Source: Rhyzopertha dominica (Eukaryota; Arthropoda; Insecta; Coleoptera; Bostrichidae). Taken from it: a DNA stretch of 64,000 bases. Below, piece after piece: positions 36,401-51,400 of this stretch; position 1 is the stretch's first letter, and every line of letters starts with the position of its first letter. The notes beneath the pieces are model-generated. The model saw nothing but the letters and a program-made list of their open reading frames with translations, searched no databases and was not told the DNA's origin. The translations under genes and the position numbers were made by a program. The DNA is taken from positions 25,540,286 to 25,604,285 of the forward strand of contig QCXZ01000064.1 in NCBI GenBank assembly GCA_025024175.1. Direction: 5' to 3'.

Positions 36401-39400
36401 AGTGGTTTCACACACCTTTGCGGTTTAGAATGTACACTCCATCTGAATAGAAAAGAATACAGGAGCGTCATCATTTGCAAGCGCGATTTGCACATCATAA
36501 CCAGTGTCGCCGTCGCGTCGTTAATAGGGGTCAGTTAATAGGTTGCAGTACAATACGCAGCACACAGCAAAATAGAAGGATATAATATGCAGACAAAACA
36601 CTAATAATAAAGAAACCACGCTGTATAAACAGTAAATGCGAAACGCAATAATAAAAACACACACTCTGACCGTCTATTGGAAACGAAACACGAACGTTAA
36701 ATTAGACGAATGCTAGCACGCCACTGAATGGAATCGTTACCTGGCAACGGTTGTTGTCTCGTGCTAAAAATGGTTTGTGCGCCTGACGTCATTGATGATG
36801 CCCTGTATACTTCTCTATTCAGATAAAGTGTATCTGATGAAGCTACGGTGTTAGTGAAACGTGTCATAATGTGACAAATAAATTAGTGAAAATCTACAAA
36901 TATTTAGCGTTTTTATACCGTTAATTTAAAAAAGCTAAATATGTATTTCGGCAGCTAGGTTGCCATCTTTAGTAGAAATGTCCCTATACTAGCCGATTGG
37001 CTTGGACAGTTCCATACTTGTTAGATAACTTACCTAGAGCCTCATAACTATAATTCTGTATTTCAGCTGTAGTCTTTCTCAAACTCCTGTAAATCTCTTC
37101 TTGGTTAATATCATCGTGTTTGGGTGATGTAGGTGACATAGCTTTCGGACTGCCTCCAAGCAAAGGGCTACCCGGTTCGCTACTGACAGAATTTTTCCTC
37201 ATATGCATATGCACCACACTCCTGGCGATTTCTTCTTGCTCCTGTGGCAGTTCAGCCAGCATCATGGTAATCAGAGGGGTGTTACAGTTCCACAGTGCGA
37301 CTAGGCAATTCTTTGCGGCATTTCGCAAATCCACAGATTTCTGGTCCTGTATGAACATGATGATCTTTTGCAAAGCTTGATGAGCAGGAGGTTTGGAATT
37401 TAGTTGATTTGGCTCAGCAATGTTGCAGAGGGAAGTTATGTAATTCAAAACCTGCAAAGAAATACAAAAAAATACACTTCTCTTCACTAATTGGTACCTT
37501 AAATGAACTAAGGCAACACTCGTGTATATTTTAATGCTTTTTACATTGTTTGCATTCAAACACAAATGTTGTGGTACGGCTGCAAATTCTAGACATCAAA
37601 ATAAATAAAAGTTAAAGATGCTCATGGCCTTGTTTATGGTATAAAAGGTGTTGAATATAAAATGAATATAAAAATTCAAAACTGCTTTTTCCACTGGGCA
37701 AAAATTGTTACAAATACACTATTTGTATAGACCAGTTAAAAGTATACAGTGCATGTCTAAAGTATGTCATCCTCATGTTTTTTAGAAGGTTCATAAAATC
37801 ACCTTTTACATGTGACGTTTTCTTCCCAAATTGGTGCTATAGTCACTGAAAAGAAAAAATTTTTAAATAGCAACAGGGGTCACGTGACATTTCATTTAAA
37901 CGCCACTTTTATTTTTTGCAGGTTTGCTTATAGAAAACAAATCAGAAAGTCATGGGTGTTTTAATCCTAACATTAATTAAAATGGGGGGAAGGGCTGAGG
38001 GTTTAAAGTGCACACTGTATTAAGACAAATAAAGATATATACGAAGAAATGCTTTTTATATTTTTATTTAAGTGTACTACCAAAATGCTGCATCAGTTTT
38101 TCCAAAATATTCTTTGCCCCAAAAAAAACTTACTCTGGCTGTTTGGTAACAACAAACTAGTATTAGCGAAAAAGCGTCACAATATTTACAAAAAACTGGA
38201 TTTTGGATCCTATCCACAAGATTTTTTTGTAATTTTGCTATTATATGGAAAATCAAATTTCTGATCGAAAAGTACTCTTGAAATTTTTTCTTAAGTTATT
38301 TAGAAAAAAACTTATTTTAAAAATTTATGTATTTTTGTTATCACACGAACAGTTTGTGGTATAAAAGAATGTGTAGAGAGAAAAAATGCTCAAAACCTCA
38401 TTATAGATCATGTAATATAAGAAATAAAAGCTTAAATATCATTTTAACAATTTGATGTGAAAGTACTGATTCAATTTGCAGTGGTTTTACAATTGCTTAA
38501 CAAAAAAGCCAAAATCATTCTTCAAAATAAAGTTTACATTAAGGCTGAAAAATTTAATGACCGCGGTCAATCTATCTCTAAGTTTTATTGGCAATATCTC
38601 TTCCCAGATTCGTAAGTTTCTGTGTTCTCCCAAATCACAAATAGCATTTAAAACCATCAACAATATGAGAACAAATTTGGTCAGAAACAAAAATCCACTG
38701 GATTCTCTAGACAAATGTAGGGCGTACGAGTTGCACTGTGGTGGCTGTCCCCCGACACGTAGGTAAGACCTATAGGAGTTTTGGTAAAACGATCAAAGAA
38801 CATTTATATTCAATTCTCATTTTGCCAACCATATAAAGGATACAAATCATACGTTTGACATTAGCAGTAACTTTCGGATCTTACAANAGGAAAACAATAA
38901 TTAACGTCTTTTAAATTTGGAAGCTACATACATATATACATACATACATATGCGATAACAATAGAATAATGCTGAATCGGGAAAATAATTTTGAAATTTC
39001 CACACGTTTTAAAATGTTTGATTAGGGTAGTAATGGGTTTTGGATTGAGGTGGGGATGCATTGGAAGATTTGTTTATTATTAAGCAAAATTTGTTGTATG
39101 TATGTTTATCTGCCTATATACATGTTCACGTTTGTGGCATTTTTTTCTTAAGGAGTTTTTGTTGTTTGACATGCAAATATACTTGATCTTATTAGTCACA
39201 CCATTTTGTCTGTTCTAGAAGGGTGTTTCTTTGTGAATTTGACTTTAGACATGAGTTATTTTAATATAAATGTACTGTTTATTATGAGGAATAAATTCTT
39301 GTAGAGCCCGAAGATGACAGGTATGGTTCTATGGAAAGGTGTCGCTTAATATACAGCTAATAAACAAATAATTTCTGACAGTATACAGACTTTCTATTTG

Positions 39401-42400
39401 ACTATTCAACATTTAGTTTTACTAATCGGTTCTGTCAGTTTAAAGGCCATTGTCTGTTACTAATTGATTCTGTCAGTTTCAAGGCCATTGTCTGTTAAAT
39501 ATGTGTTAAACTATAAAAAAAGGTGTGTTGAAGTTGGCATTTTCATATTTTAAAGTCGAAAATACTCACCTTGTAAGAACGTAAGCTTTCGTGACCATAG
39601 TTAGATTAAAATATTAGCCTTTTTGGTTTAGACCGTGTCTGTTTTTGGAATACGGTCGACTTATTGCCCGCTATTGTAAGGTGCACCGTCAGGATAGGAA
39701 TATGGAATATGACACAAACATAACGCGATAAACAAGGAATAAAGAGAATGAAAATGATAGTATAACGTTGTACCGGGCGTTACCGGGAGTGGGGATGTAG
39801 AGGGGGGAGTTTGTGAAAGTGGGGATAGCCATTGTGTGATTGGGTAACATATAGTAGAAAGGTGGTAACCATCTTCATGGTTCAGATTATTTCGGTGTCT
39901 GGAAATTTCTATCGCTTCTTCGAATTTTCGGGTTGTTAAAAGGGGAGCTTTCGCTAGAACTGACACATTGTCAAATGAAATATTGTGACCGGTTTCGTGC
40001 TGACGTATGGCTACTGCTGAATGGGTGAAGGGACCTGATTTTATGCAGTGTATATGTTCACTAAGCCTGGTTTTAATGTATCTGCTTGTTTCGCTGATAT
40101 ATATGGCATTCTGTAAATGCTTCTAGAAGATAGAAGATTTATTTTGTATTTCGGAGATGGAAGAAACTGACATTTTCAAGACGGCTGGAAAGTAGTACAG
40201 ATAAGTTGCTTCTTAAAATTTTACCGATTCTGTCTGTGACGCCTTCGACATAATGAAACGTCGACCCTATTCCAAAACCAAACACGGTCTAATCTAAAAA
40301 GACTTAAGATTTCAATACACACCCCAATTCTTGGCAAATTTTCTTGAAACACCTATTTATAAAATGAAAAAAAATATTCGCTATTTGTATGCAACTTAAG
40401 AAGCACAAATACATGACTTCATAGAATAAAAAAAATATATGGTTTAATGGAAGTTTAATCCCCATTATGAACTTTAATTCTAAAAGAAAATAATACTTAC
40501 CAAAATCTTAACTTTAGTTGTTGGTGTCTGTGTACCATCTACAAGAAAACGATGCACACACCTCATCTGCAGCGTAATTGGAAAACTTTTTTTTATTATC
40601 TCCAATGTGTTGAGCAGATTGCTATGAGTTGAGCTCAACAAATCTGTGCCAAGCTTGAGGAAAATCCTTTGCAACAGAACATACAACCAATCATGTAAGT
40701 CATTCTTGTAGTGTTTAATGAGTTCGTTTAGAGTTTCTATAAAATATCCCAAACTCTTCGTATGCGAGTCCATGAACATTCGTGTGAAAATTTCAGTGAG
40801 ATGTCGCAGTTCATTTTGCGTCAAGACAGTTCCTGAGTTAAGGTAGTATTTGAGAGAGTTTAGGCCATCTTTGCGTTCTTGCCAAGCAGTGCTCGCACAG
40901 AGTGCTATTATTTCATTTATGTCCTAAAAAAACAAGTATGTTTAGATCAAATGTGTTGATCTCTACAAGTAAACCATCACCATTCCAAGGCATGTACAGT
41001 GAAATTGTTTACAAGGCACATTATAATTTAAGCGAAAAGTAATGAAGACCAAGCATAAAATATATAATATGAACAAATGATAGACGCATGCACGTTTTAA
41101 TTGATGAATTCTATATAAAAAAAGGTAGTACCATTGTCAGAAAACATAACTTCTATAGTTTTTGTAAAATAGTGGATTACCAACTAATACCAGTGTCACT
41201 GGAATATCATGTTCCAATTCTCTGTGATTAGCAAAACCATTCTGTGAAGACATTGACTTCTAGGATATTTCAGAGTTTAAAACTTATGTAAGTTGTCTTT
41301 TCTAAGGTTATGTTTCCCTTAAAGAAAAAACTTCTAGTAAAAGCAGGTGAAATTGTACTATACATACAGAAGTAGCAGGGTTAAATTTTAACAACCAAGT
41401 ACATTAAGTGGCTCCAGGTAGAGTCATGCTGACAGTATTCTGGGAATCACAAGGCCCAATTTATTTATTTATTTACTGAAAACCAATAATATCCCAAAAA
41501 GTTGCAAAAATAATATCTCTGCCTATTCAAAATGATTTTCAAAATTCAAAGATGTAATTTTGTCCACTAAATTTGGTTTTGTTCAGTCCACTGGACAAAA
41601 CCGTCTAGAACCGCACAAAAGGTCTAAAATCGGACAAAAAGCTTTTTACTAAATTCAGTAGATACAGGTAGCAATCATACAGGCAATCATACAGGTAGCG
41701 CATATCTTTGAAGCTTGTTCAATATGCAATCTTTGAGGCAGAAAGTCGATTCCACTGTAAAATAGAAAGTCTTGCAAGTGACTACGAAACTGAGACGAAA
41801 AATATACGTTGTCAACCCTACAGCTAAAGTCAACACTATAATAAAACAATTAATTGAATTTTCCAAATACTAACGAAATCATTACGAAGCTAAAGCCTTT
41901 TTGAAAGAATATGATGGCATTTAAAGAACTTAATATAAAATACAATGAAAATGCCCAATGAAGTGTCAACATTTTAGTAGCAACCCCAACATGAAAATAG
42001 GTAAAACTATAGAAATAATGTTAAAGGTTTGTCTATAGCACATCAGCTTAGTCGTCTACCATTAATCAAATCAACTAAAATTTAGAAATCACAATCAAAA
42101 CTACATGTTAGTTAAAATTATTGTATCCATGTAAAGGCTAAAACGTTCTATACATATTTTTAAATTTACAAGTAGTTAATGCAGCATAGAAATGATGTCA
42201 ACTTTAGAAATTAACATGGCGGCAATAACATGGCATTGCTTTTACACAGTGTAATGAGTTAGGGGCAGTTTTTTCTATAACGTAATTCCACAAACCTGCC
42301 ATGTACAGTACTTTTTATACCTGGTTTACAATCCAAAGATACCCATAACTAACTACAGGATATCCTCTAACTACAAAATGAAAAATTGTCCGTGGCTAGC

Positions 42401-45400
42401 AAAGCATACGTACCCTGCAGGGCTCCCACATATCCCTGCTTGAAAGTCTCTGTTGCGATCCACTCCACGAGTAAGACTGGCAAAGAACAACAATTTAGCT
42501 CAAGCGCAATGATTTCTTTTATTATTTGTGGTAAACAATAACATATGACAAAATTGGGAATGATCACACTGTTAGCAACAGTTCGTGCATCAAGTGAAAG
42601 TAAATACTTACGTCTCGTCTGTACGAATCGAATGACCTCTCAGAGCAAACGCTAGATGTTTCAGAGTCATCAGAATGGTTTTCCAGTGACCTCATTCCCC
42701 TTCTGGGACTATTAAAGCGAGAGTGGTCCAGGCTAGTGTCGGTATGATCATATGCCTAAAATTTAAGGAAGCAGCATTACTTCTTCAAATTTATAGTCAC
42801 ACAGTTGTACAGACTTATTTCAATGTAAAACCATCACCAACCAATCATCTATTGTTCTATTCCACCTTCCATGGAAAGAACAAAAAGCATTCTAAAAAGA
42901 CTTCTATGACACGAGTATAAAATCTCTTGATTAACGATTTACAAAATTTCCAACTCTAATAATAGTAATTAAAATAATACATCAATTGGGTATTATCACT
43001 ATTTTTGAAAATTACGTAAAATGAATCTTGAAGTGCATATATATCGTACGCCATGTTAAAAAAAAACAAAAAAATATTTGTAGGTAGAGAATTTCAGGTC
43101 TGAAATTCGAATCTTAGGAGTCACCGCCAAAACGCTTCTATCCAAGGTTATTCAAATCGTGACGTCAAGTGTCACATAAACATTATAGAGGAGCGTGCTG
43201 TTTAATGGTGTAGTATCATTCTTGTATTAGAAAAGCTTTTGTGTGGTGTTTATTGAAAGGACGGTGTAAGAGGTTGCACCAAAAAGTGATTTGTGTAGTT
43301 TTACAAGCATTTATTATGTATGGAAAACAAAACAAGTGTTGTTTTGTACATGGTTATAAAAGTACTTCAGTCAGTACAGCTAACAAAATATTTTTGTAAC
43401 CGTTCCTCGAGATTATCAAGGTATGAAAAAGTTGTTGTAAGATCCCTAGACGTGATATGCCGAAATCGCAAGATTTGTTTTTCTGTTGTGAAGATCATCC
43501 ATTCTGAATGTAAGTTTTATTATTCTTTTTGGGGTTATAGGTGTTTACCATTCAGTTCCCATTTTGTTATAGCTTAAAGAGGATATGGAAAATTATATGC
43601 GTTTTACGTTGATAGAGGAAAATGTTATAATAAAGAAAGACGTTTGTTTCCCATATATTCGACAGTTAGTCAGACTGAAAACGAGCAGCAACAGCCCTGA
43701 AAATAAATGGCAATTTATATTTATTCTGACCTCTAAAATAAATGTCAAGTTTAGGGTACATTTTTGATTCTTACATTTTTATCTTTACAAATAGTATGTG
43801 TCCAACAACCCACTGTGATAAAATTATCAATGCTACATTAATTTGATAAAAAGTTCACTTATACTGTTGCTTTTACGTTCCTCATCTCCGCCGCGTTGAA
43901 CCGCTCGTCGCTGAACACAAATTCCATAACAATGAACATGCCTTCAGAAGTCATAACTCATAAGTATTTCACCTTTTCTTGGCGTGTTTTAATTCGCTTG
44001 TCACAAAATAAACGCAAACAACAAACTGATAAATTGACGGGCTGAGGCTGACGCGTGACGTGCTGACCCCAGATGTAAACAAGCGGCCATTTACAAGACA
44101 CCTGACGTCACGCCCAATATGTTCACGTTTTTGGCGGTCCCTTTAAATATTCACATTTTTAATATTAAAAATACACCTTACGATCAATTTTTTCGAATTT
44201 ATAAGCTGTCACAGATGTTTTGTAGATTAGATGCTTCCTATTAATATGTAATTTAATAAAATATAAATACATGGCAAATACCCAATTATGAAAAAAAGAT
44301 GCATACAGAATAACAGGATACGATAACTGAGAGGTATCCATTTACTTAGTTACTTAGTTCTTTTTGATTTTGGAATTACTTTGTAAGTCTTAGCAATATC
44401 AAATAGGAATGATCGTTCGTATAAATGGTTAAGAGGTTTTTCAAAATACATTGGTTATGTGCACCCATTATCGCAACAATATAGCTCGTTACGATATGGC
44501 AACAAGGTGTGTGGCAGATCTTTAATTTCGAAAGATAAGTTTTCAATACAGTATCGATCCATATTGATGTTTCTATATTTTTCCATATAATGATGTTGAA
44601 TTCTTCTGGAAGGAAAGCATATTACTCATTTGTTTAAGAAATAGTCACAATTTTGTTGATTAAAGAAATAACATATTTTGATGTCATCATTATTTTTGTC
44701 AATTTGGCTCTATCTTATATGGCAATTAGCCAGCTAATTATTTATGTAATCAGAAATGTATTTCAATGTACGCTACCAACTGAATCACTGAGACCTACCA
44801 ATGTAAAAGCGTCAACTTTTGATCTTAAACATTCTAGATACCTTCAAAATGTAGGGTGCCAGTTTTTATTTGATTTAGCAAAGTAACAAAAAAATTAACA
44901 GACTTTTGATGTATTAAAGTGACTCGAAATTTTAATAATGTCTATGACAATATTTATTAATTATTGTTGCATGGATATGTTGAAAATGAAGATAATTTAC
45001 TCCAATGTGCTGTACTCCAGCCCTACTGTTTTCTTTCGCATGACCTGTACAAGGTATTTTAAAATTCAGTACCATAAATTCTGGTACATGTTTCTGAGGT
45101 GAAATTATGACAAAAAATTTAAATCAAGGTAGATCTGAAAATGCTGAATTTTTTAGATACAGGATATTGAAAGTACAAAATAAAAATTTTTTGTTTACTT
45201 GTATTTCTGAAAAGAAAACCGTATTTTTCACACTGAAATTTGTGGTAGGTTCTTATATGAGGATATTTAACAAAAATTTGAACTAAGCCCACATTTTACC
45301 GTATAGTTGCATAAACTGCCACTTGGTTGGTAGTTTTTTTTTGGAACTATAATTGGTAGTTGTACTGTAAAAGAAGGGGGAACTTAGAAGTGTATTTATT

Positions 45401-48400
45401 AACCAGTGTTTTTTTTTTGTATCTTGGCAGAAACAGACAGGCTTTGTTGTAAATATTGCATTTTTATTCAACTATAAATGCACTCCTTATAGTTATAACT
45501 TATAATCGATAATGGCCAATAACTTGGCATAGAGTAGTGCTTCATGTCGAAAGCAAGGGCGGCATGGTGGAAGCAAATCACTATTTTTAAAGAGCAAAAA
45601 AGATATTCTTATTGGAAGTCTCTATGAGTCTTTCTAGAGAAAATCGAAAAACTGTTTCCAAACATGTTAGACCAAACTAAGCTGAAAAATAAGCCTCGAC
45701 CACACACTACTCTATTCCAAATTATTTATTTTGTACCTTCAATATAATTTCCCTTCAGGAACAAGCAACAAAAATTATGACACTGAAGTTTAAACACCCT
45801 GTATACCTAGGGGCACAGTTTTAGCTGCCTTAGAAACCGGACTAACTTTTTATGAAGCTTGTAAGTTATATATTTGTAGAAAGCTGAAACTATAAACTAC
45901 AGAATCACACAAATTTCAAGGGGTATAGAGTAAATTAAATGAAAAAAGTATATACATATTCCTGCTAAAAATAGACTATTCAAGTTTCTGGAAAAGCAGA
46001 GGGTGATAACATGATTTGCAATCTGGGTTCAGAAGCGGAAAATCCACAGAAGTTGCTATCATACAAATGATATCAGAAATCCAACTTGCCTTGGACAACA
46101 ACGAAGTATGTTAGGGTGTTTTCATTAATTTCACAAAAGCTTTCGATACTGTTAGCTTTTGCTAAGCGTACTGTAGACCTATGGCATTCGCGGCAAAGCT
46201 CATAAACTAATAAAATCATATTTACATGAAAGGAAGCAATGAGTAAAAATTCAGTTAGTGTATTGAGGCATGCGGTTTTTTTTCTGTTTATTGTTAACTT
46301 TTAATTTTAATTTAACTATTATTATTATTAACTGTAAATCAACTTACCAATGCGTCTTCAAGAGCAGATTCAGCTTCTCTGCTCTGCTGCAATATCCTCT
46401 GTGCCATGACAGGTCTTGAGGCAGGACTAAGAGGTGGTCTGTCCGACATGCCTCTACTTCTGAACCTACTCAGGCTGGAATCTCTAGACGGACTAGTTTC
46501 TCTTGAGGCCTCCCTTGAACCTGTCGTTGAACGCGGTATTCCAGAAGATAAACGCCTAGGTCTGGGAGAATCATGTTCTGTGCTTCGGTTATACATATAT
46601 GCTAATCGGGAACTGGGAGAACCAGAACGACTAGTTGCTAAAAGACAAATATTTTGTCAATGAATGCTACAGAAGCTGAAATGACCTTTGAGCGAATATG
46701 AGATACTTACGTTGTGACTGCGAAACACCATTTCCACGATTTCTTGTTCTGCCCGTTCTTTCAGGAGACTGTGTATTATCAATGGATTTTCGTGGCCTCG
46801 CTAAATAAAGAGTTGTTTTTTATAAGTGATGCAAATATTTAATTTGTAAATGTATTGCTTAAGCTAAATGGTATCTCATTTAAATATATTTCACTACATA
46901 ATAGCTTCATTATAATGAGGATGCAATTCCAAAATTGATAAAGAATTATAAATCAACTAGACTTGTTACTAGACCTTTTTAGGAAGTAGCATTTGCTTCC
47001 TGGCAAGTAATGATAACACAGTATGTTACTTATTACTATTTAATATGATTGTCCAAACAAATTGTGTGCAATAAATAAGACTGCGCAATTCAGAAGTTCA
47101 AAACCTTAAGCCAGTTTGTATAATCCTCCTTTTTTTTTTTATTTCGGTGGAATCATTTTCATCAATTTGTTATTAAAATTTAAATCATTGTGACATTGTT
47201 TAGATTTTGATTACCTTGAAGGGACCCCAATATTTCTGTGAGTAGACTTTTACTTTTGGAATGTATTCCCATCTAGCAACAGGGGTATACCGTATTTATT
47301 TGACTCTGTCTTGAGAGTCATAAAAGAGGCATGTTAAGTCACTCTCTAAAAAAGGTAATAGCCGACTTTGAGAAGAAACCTTATAAGCTGGGGAGCATAA
47401 CTATACCTCTCATCCTGAATTTAAAGTTTTTCTTCACCAAATGAAAACGTAAATTAATGTAACTACCAAGAGGGATAAAAGAAACACAAATAATAAGCAG
47501 TAGACTATTCAAGTTAGCTCAAAAATTCTAGAATTCATGCTTCCAAGCCAATTATTTAATATTATTGGTTCCAAATTGGCCTAAACCTCTTCTAATGAAT
47601 TTTTGAGTTCATTTATGGTGGCATACTGTCAGTTATTCGCATATAGTCGCCGAACTAAGATACCCCAAAGGTGTGAACAAGAGGGCCACTCTAACAATTT
47701 GACATTTTGGTTGGCAAACCAAGCCGTCGACTACCTACTGACATGAATCCTCGCATTATTCTGTTGGAAAATGAAATCTCGTTCGTAATTGTTATTTAAA
47801 AAAGGCATTAAATTTGTCTCAAGAACTTGAATCTACTCTCGACTGTTCATTCGTGTTGATGGGTAAGCCACTGTAAAAACGCCTGCTTTTGTAAAGGCCC
47901 CCCTACCATTAATGCACCACCTCCAAAGTTTCGTTTTGAAACAAAACTCAGGTTCTCTCCTTAAATCTCGGCAATAACAATTGAAACCATCTGGACCATC
48001 AAGATTATTTTTTTTCATCAGAAAAGATAATCTGAAGTTTTTTAAAAATTAACGTGGTTTAATTCAAGGTTTAATTGTAAAATTTTGATCTACATTTTCC
48101 CAATTTCGATTCATATTCTCACGGGCAAATTCCAAACGGGCTGTTTTATGGTGAAGAAGAAGTTTTTTTCTTAGTTTTCGGAGTACAATGTGTTCACTTT
48201 TCTTTAAAGCCCTCCCTATAGTCCATTTTGAAACATCAAGCCAGTACTCTTGGGCAATTCTTTTTCGACTTTTTAAAGTGTTACTCGCTGTAGCAATAAT
48301 TCTTCTTCCATCTCTGGACAAAATTTCTTTCTTTTGTTTGTGCCATACTGTTCAGGGTTTCGCAAGTAATTGGTGACAACTCTACGAGACTTGTTAATTC

Positions 48401-51400
48401 TTTGAGTAATTATTCAGCGACTATAGCCTTCATCCCAAACAGCCAATATTTTACCTTTTTCCATGTCACTCAGGTACTTTCCATGAGACATTTTCAACAC
48501 AATTGTTACAACACTCTGACCCCGTTGCACAAACCATGGTTAACCAGACCCCCCGGTTAACACACGGTTAACCAGCAGTTACCATAGGCAGCACCAATGA
48601 AGAAAGCTTAAAAAGAAGTTTCCATGACAACGAGGGGGTCTAGTTAACCATGCTTTGTGCAACGGTGCCAGTGACAGTTAGTAATAACAAGATATATGTT
48701 TTTGACGTTCAATCACAGCCACCTAAAAGTTTTTTCAAGTGGTGCTATAGTTATATGCACCACACAAATTTTAGAAATTACTTCATTAAATTATGGAAAT
48801 TATTAATAAATTACTTTATATAGTCCAGTTCCTATTATTTTTATTTCTTTTATCCTTTTTGTAAGTTACATTAAATTACCTTTGCATTTGGCGAAGAAAA
48901 ACTGATAATTCAAGGTGGGGCTATAGTTATGCTCCCCAGTGTATATAAGTATGTTAAGGGCCATGGCATAATATACTAAGAGTAAAATATAATGGGGTAT
49001 GCCTTCTTGGAAGAGTGTTTCTCCAAATGTTATTGTTCTGCTTCCCTATCAAATGTATTTTATACACATCACAAGCTCATGTTAAGGGGCTGTTTTTTAA
49101 GAGTCAAATGAATACAGTACATCTGAATTTGTTGATTAATTTAATGTTGTAGTATAAATTATTTTCAGCAATCTACTGCCAGGCACCTTGAATGCATTTA
49201 ACTTTTTTTATCTTCAAAATTAGTATCAACTATTTGCTACAAAATTAATTGATTTAACAAGCCATACATACTCAAAATTAATTTTATTCTAACATATTAG
49301 CACCAATACCCTAAATGTTTAGCCTTAAAGTTTGATGTGCAAAGGAATTTTAATAAAAATATTTTTTTGCACAATGAAATTTTGAAAAGATGAACGACAT
49401 TTTTTTAACTGCAGCATCCAAAATTTAAAATGTTTCTTATCAACCGAAGACTGAGTGTATATTTAAAAAAGATACCAAGGAGTTGGTTGTCATAAGTTTT
49501 ACTCTAACTACATAATCGTTGCATGCTCCTTAAAATGTTATACCTTCTTGTAATACATCACACAAATTATATTTGATGTAAGCATGCTTAATTAGACCCA
49601 CAAAAAAATGCTTAAAGTAGGTAAAAATTTTCTATGTATAAACATGGCATGTAAGTAGAATAAATGTGATATGAACAAGTTTGAAATAGAACAAAATAAT
49701 ACACTGAGAAATGAAAATTTCTAATATATATTACATTTAAATGCAGTAAAACAAATGCAACAATTTGTAAAGGTTACATATCCAGGTAAATTTTACGTTA
49801 GTTTTTAAAATAAGGTGGGTGGTAATAATTTTCTATTAGTGGTAGTACCGAAATAGTTTGTACATATAACTATGAAATAAATTTACTGACTGATATACTT
49901 TTTAGACCTTTCCTTTGTTTCTTTTTCTTTCATTCTAATGCATGCCATAATTTTTGTAACATATTCCAGATCAAATGTAAAAAGTCATTCTAATAATATA
50001 AAAGGACAATACGTATTAATAAATCATGCAACATCTTAACCCTTTTTATTGCAAAGATTTAATTTGATTAGACTTCCTAGGCCACTATTATGACAACCAA
50101 CATATAAAACTCTCATTAATTTTACTGTATTAAACAAATGTGAAGAATAACAGATATTGATAAAAATTAACTTTCAGTAATATTAATGACAGCCTGTAGA
50201 AAATTTCTTTTAGGTTAAGAATAGTCATAAATACCTCTTTGAGCTACTTCTCCTTCTACAGCATGAAACAGCAACATCACATTAGTAAAATGAATCGAAA
50301 AGCGCAAAAAACTAATACAATAAGCACAGTGAAACTGAAAAAACACTCTCATTAGTTTTTTAGCATTAAACTGTAAATATCAACCACTAAAGCTGTAAGC
50401 AAATCAATGTTATCATGCAAACCCAAAATAAACTTAACTTACGTAAACTACAGGTCCCCGAAGCAATTTTATGTCTGGCCATAGCTGCATACTGAGCTCG
50501 TACTTTTGCTCTCTGGGCAGCTTGAAGGTCTATCGCAGAGTTACTTCTTCGTCCCTTAGCTGCCGAGTCTGTAAATTAATACAATGCAGAAAAAGAAAGA
50601 AAGCAAATAACGAAAAATGGAAACAGCGACATTTAAGATACAACATACTTTCTCTAGAAAGCACAGGTATACCACTTCGCTGCCTGTAGCTTCTCGGAAG
50701 GGATGGAGCTCTCTGAAGAGTGCTCAAATTCTCAGTACTGCCTGTTGTTCCCAAGGAAGCAGCAAAATAACAGAGAATGGAATTCAGTTATGTCACTAGT
50801 ATTAACTCACAAGATAACATTATGATTCAAGTGAACCCTCACATTTTGGTTTCACCTCTTCCTTAACCAAAGGAATGTACTCTTCATTTTGGAAAATGTC
50901 TTGTGATACCAGTTTGCAAAAGCGGTGAAAAACAAAATGTTAAAAATTATGGACCAATCTGTATTCAGACTTCTATGGATAAATTTTTGAAAGTGTTATA
51001 GTTCTAGTATTATCTCTTTCATTTAAAAGCAACATGACAGCACGGCTTTGTGAATGGTAGGTCCACGGCAACAAATTTGTTTCCTTTGTTCATCATGTCA
51101 TGAGTGCAATGAGCAGGGGTATGAAAGTGCATGCAGTGTATACAGATGTCAGTAAGTCCTTTGACTTATCACTTGTCTTGATCATGTTTTTAAATAAGAA
51201 ATTATCCAGCAAAGACCACCATTCTTAAGATGGCTAGCCTCATATTTCAAAGACAGATCACAACAAGTTAAAGTCTCTGGTTTCTTGTCCGATTGGGCTC
51301 ATGCAACTAAAAGCGTCCCTCAGGGATCACATCTTGGACCCATTTGATTCTGCCTTTTTATTAATGATATTGTTCTTGTTGCTTGCTAATCTAAAATTGA

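Noticed and set aside
38930..38950. CRISPR-like or satellite repeat (TACATACATA)
   Set aside because: Simple tetranucleotide microsatellite with no spacers.
44653..44886. Hydrophobic 77-codon frame in a CLASP intron
   Set aside because: No known family, no splice support, AT-driven hydrophobicity.
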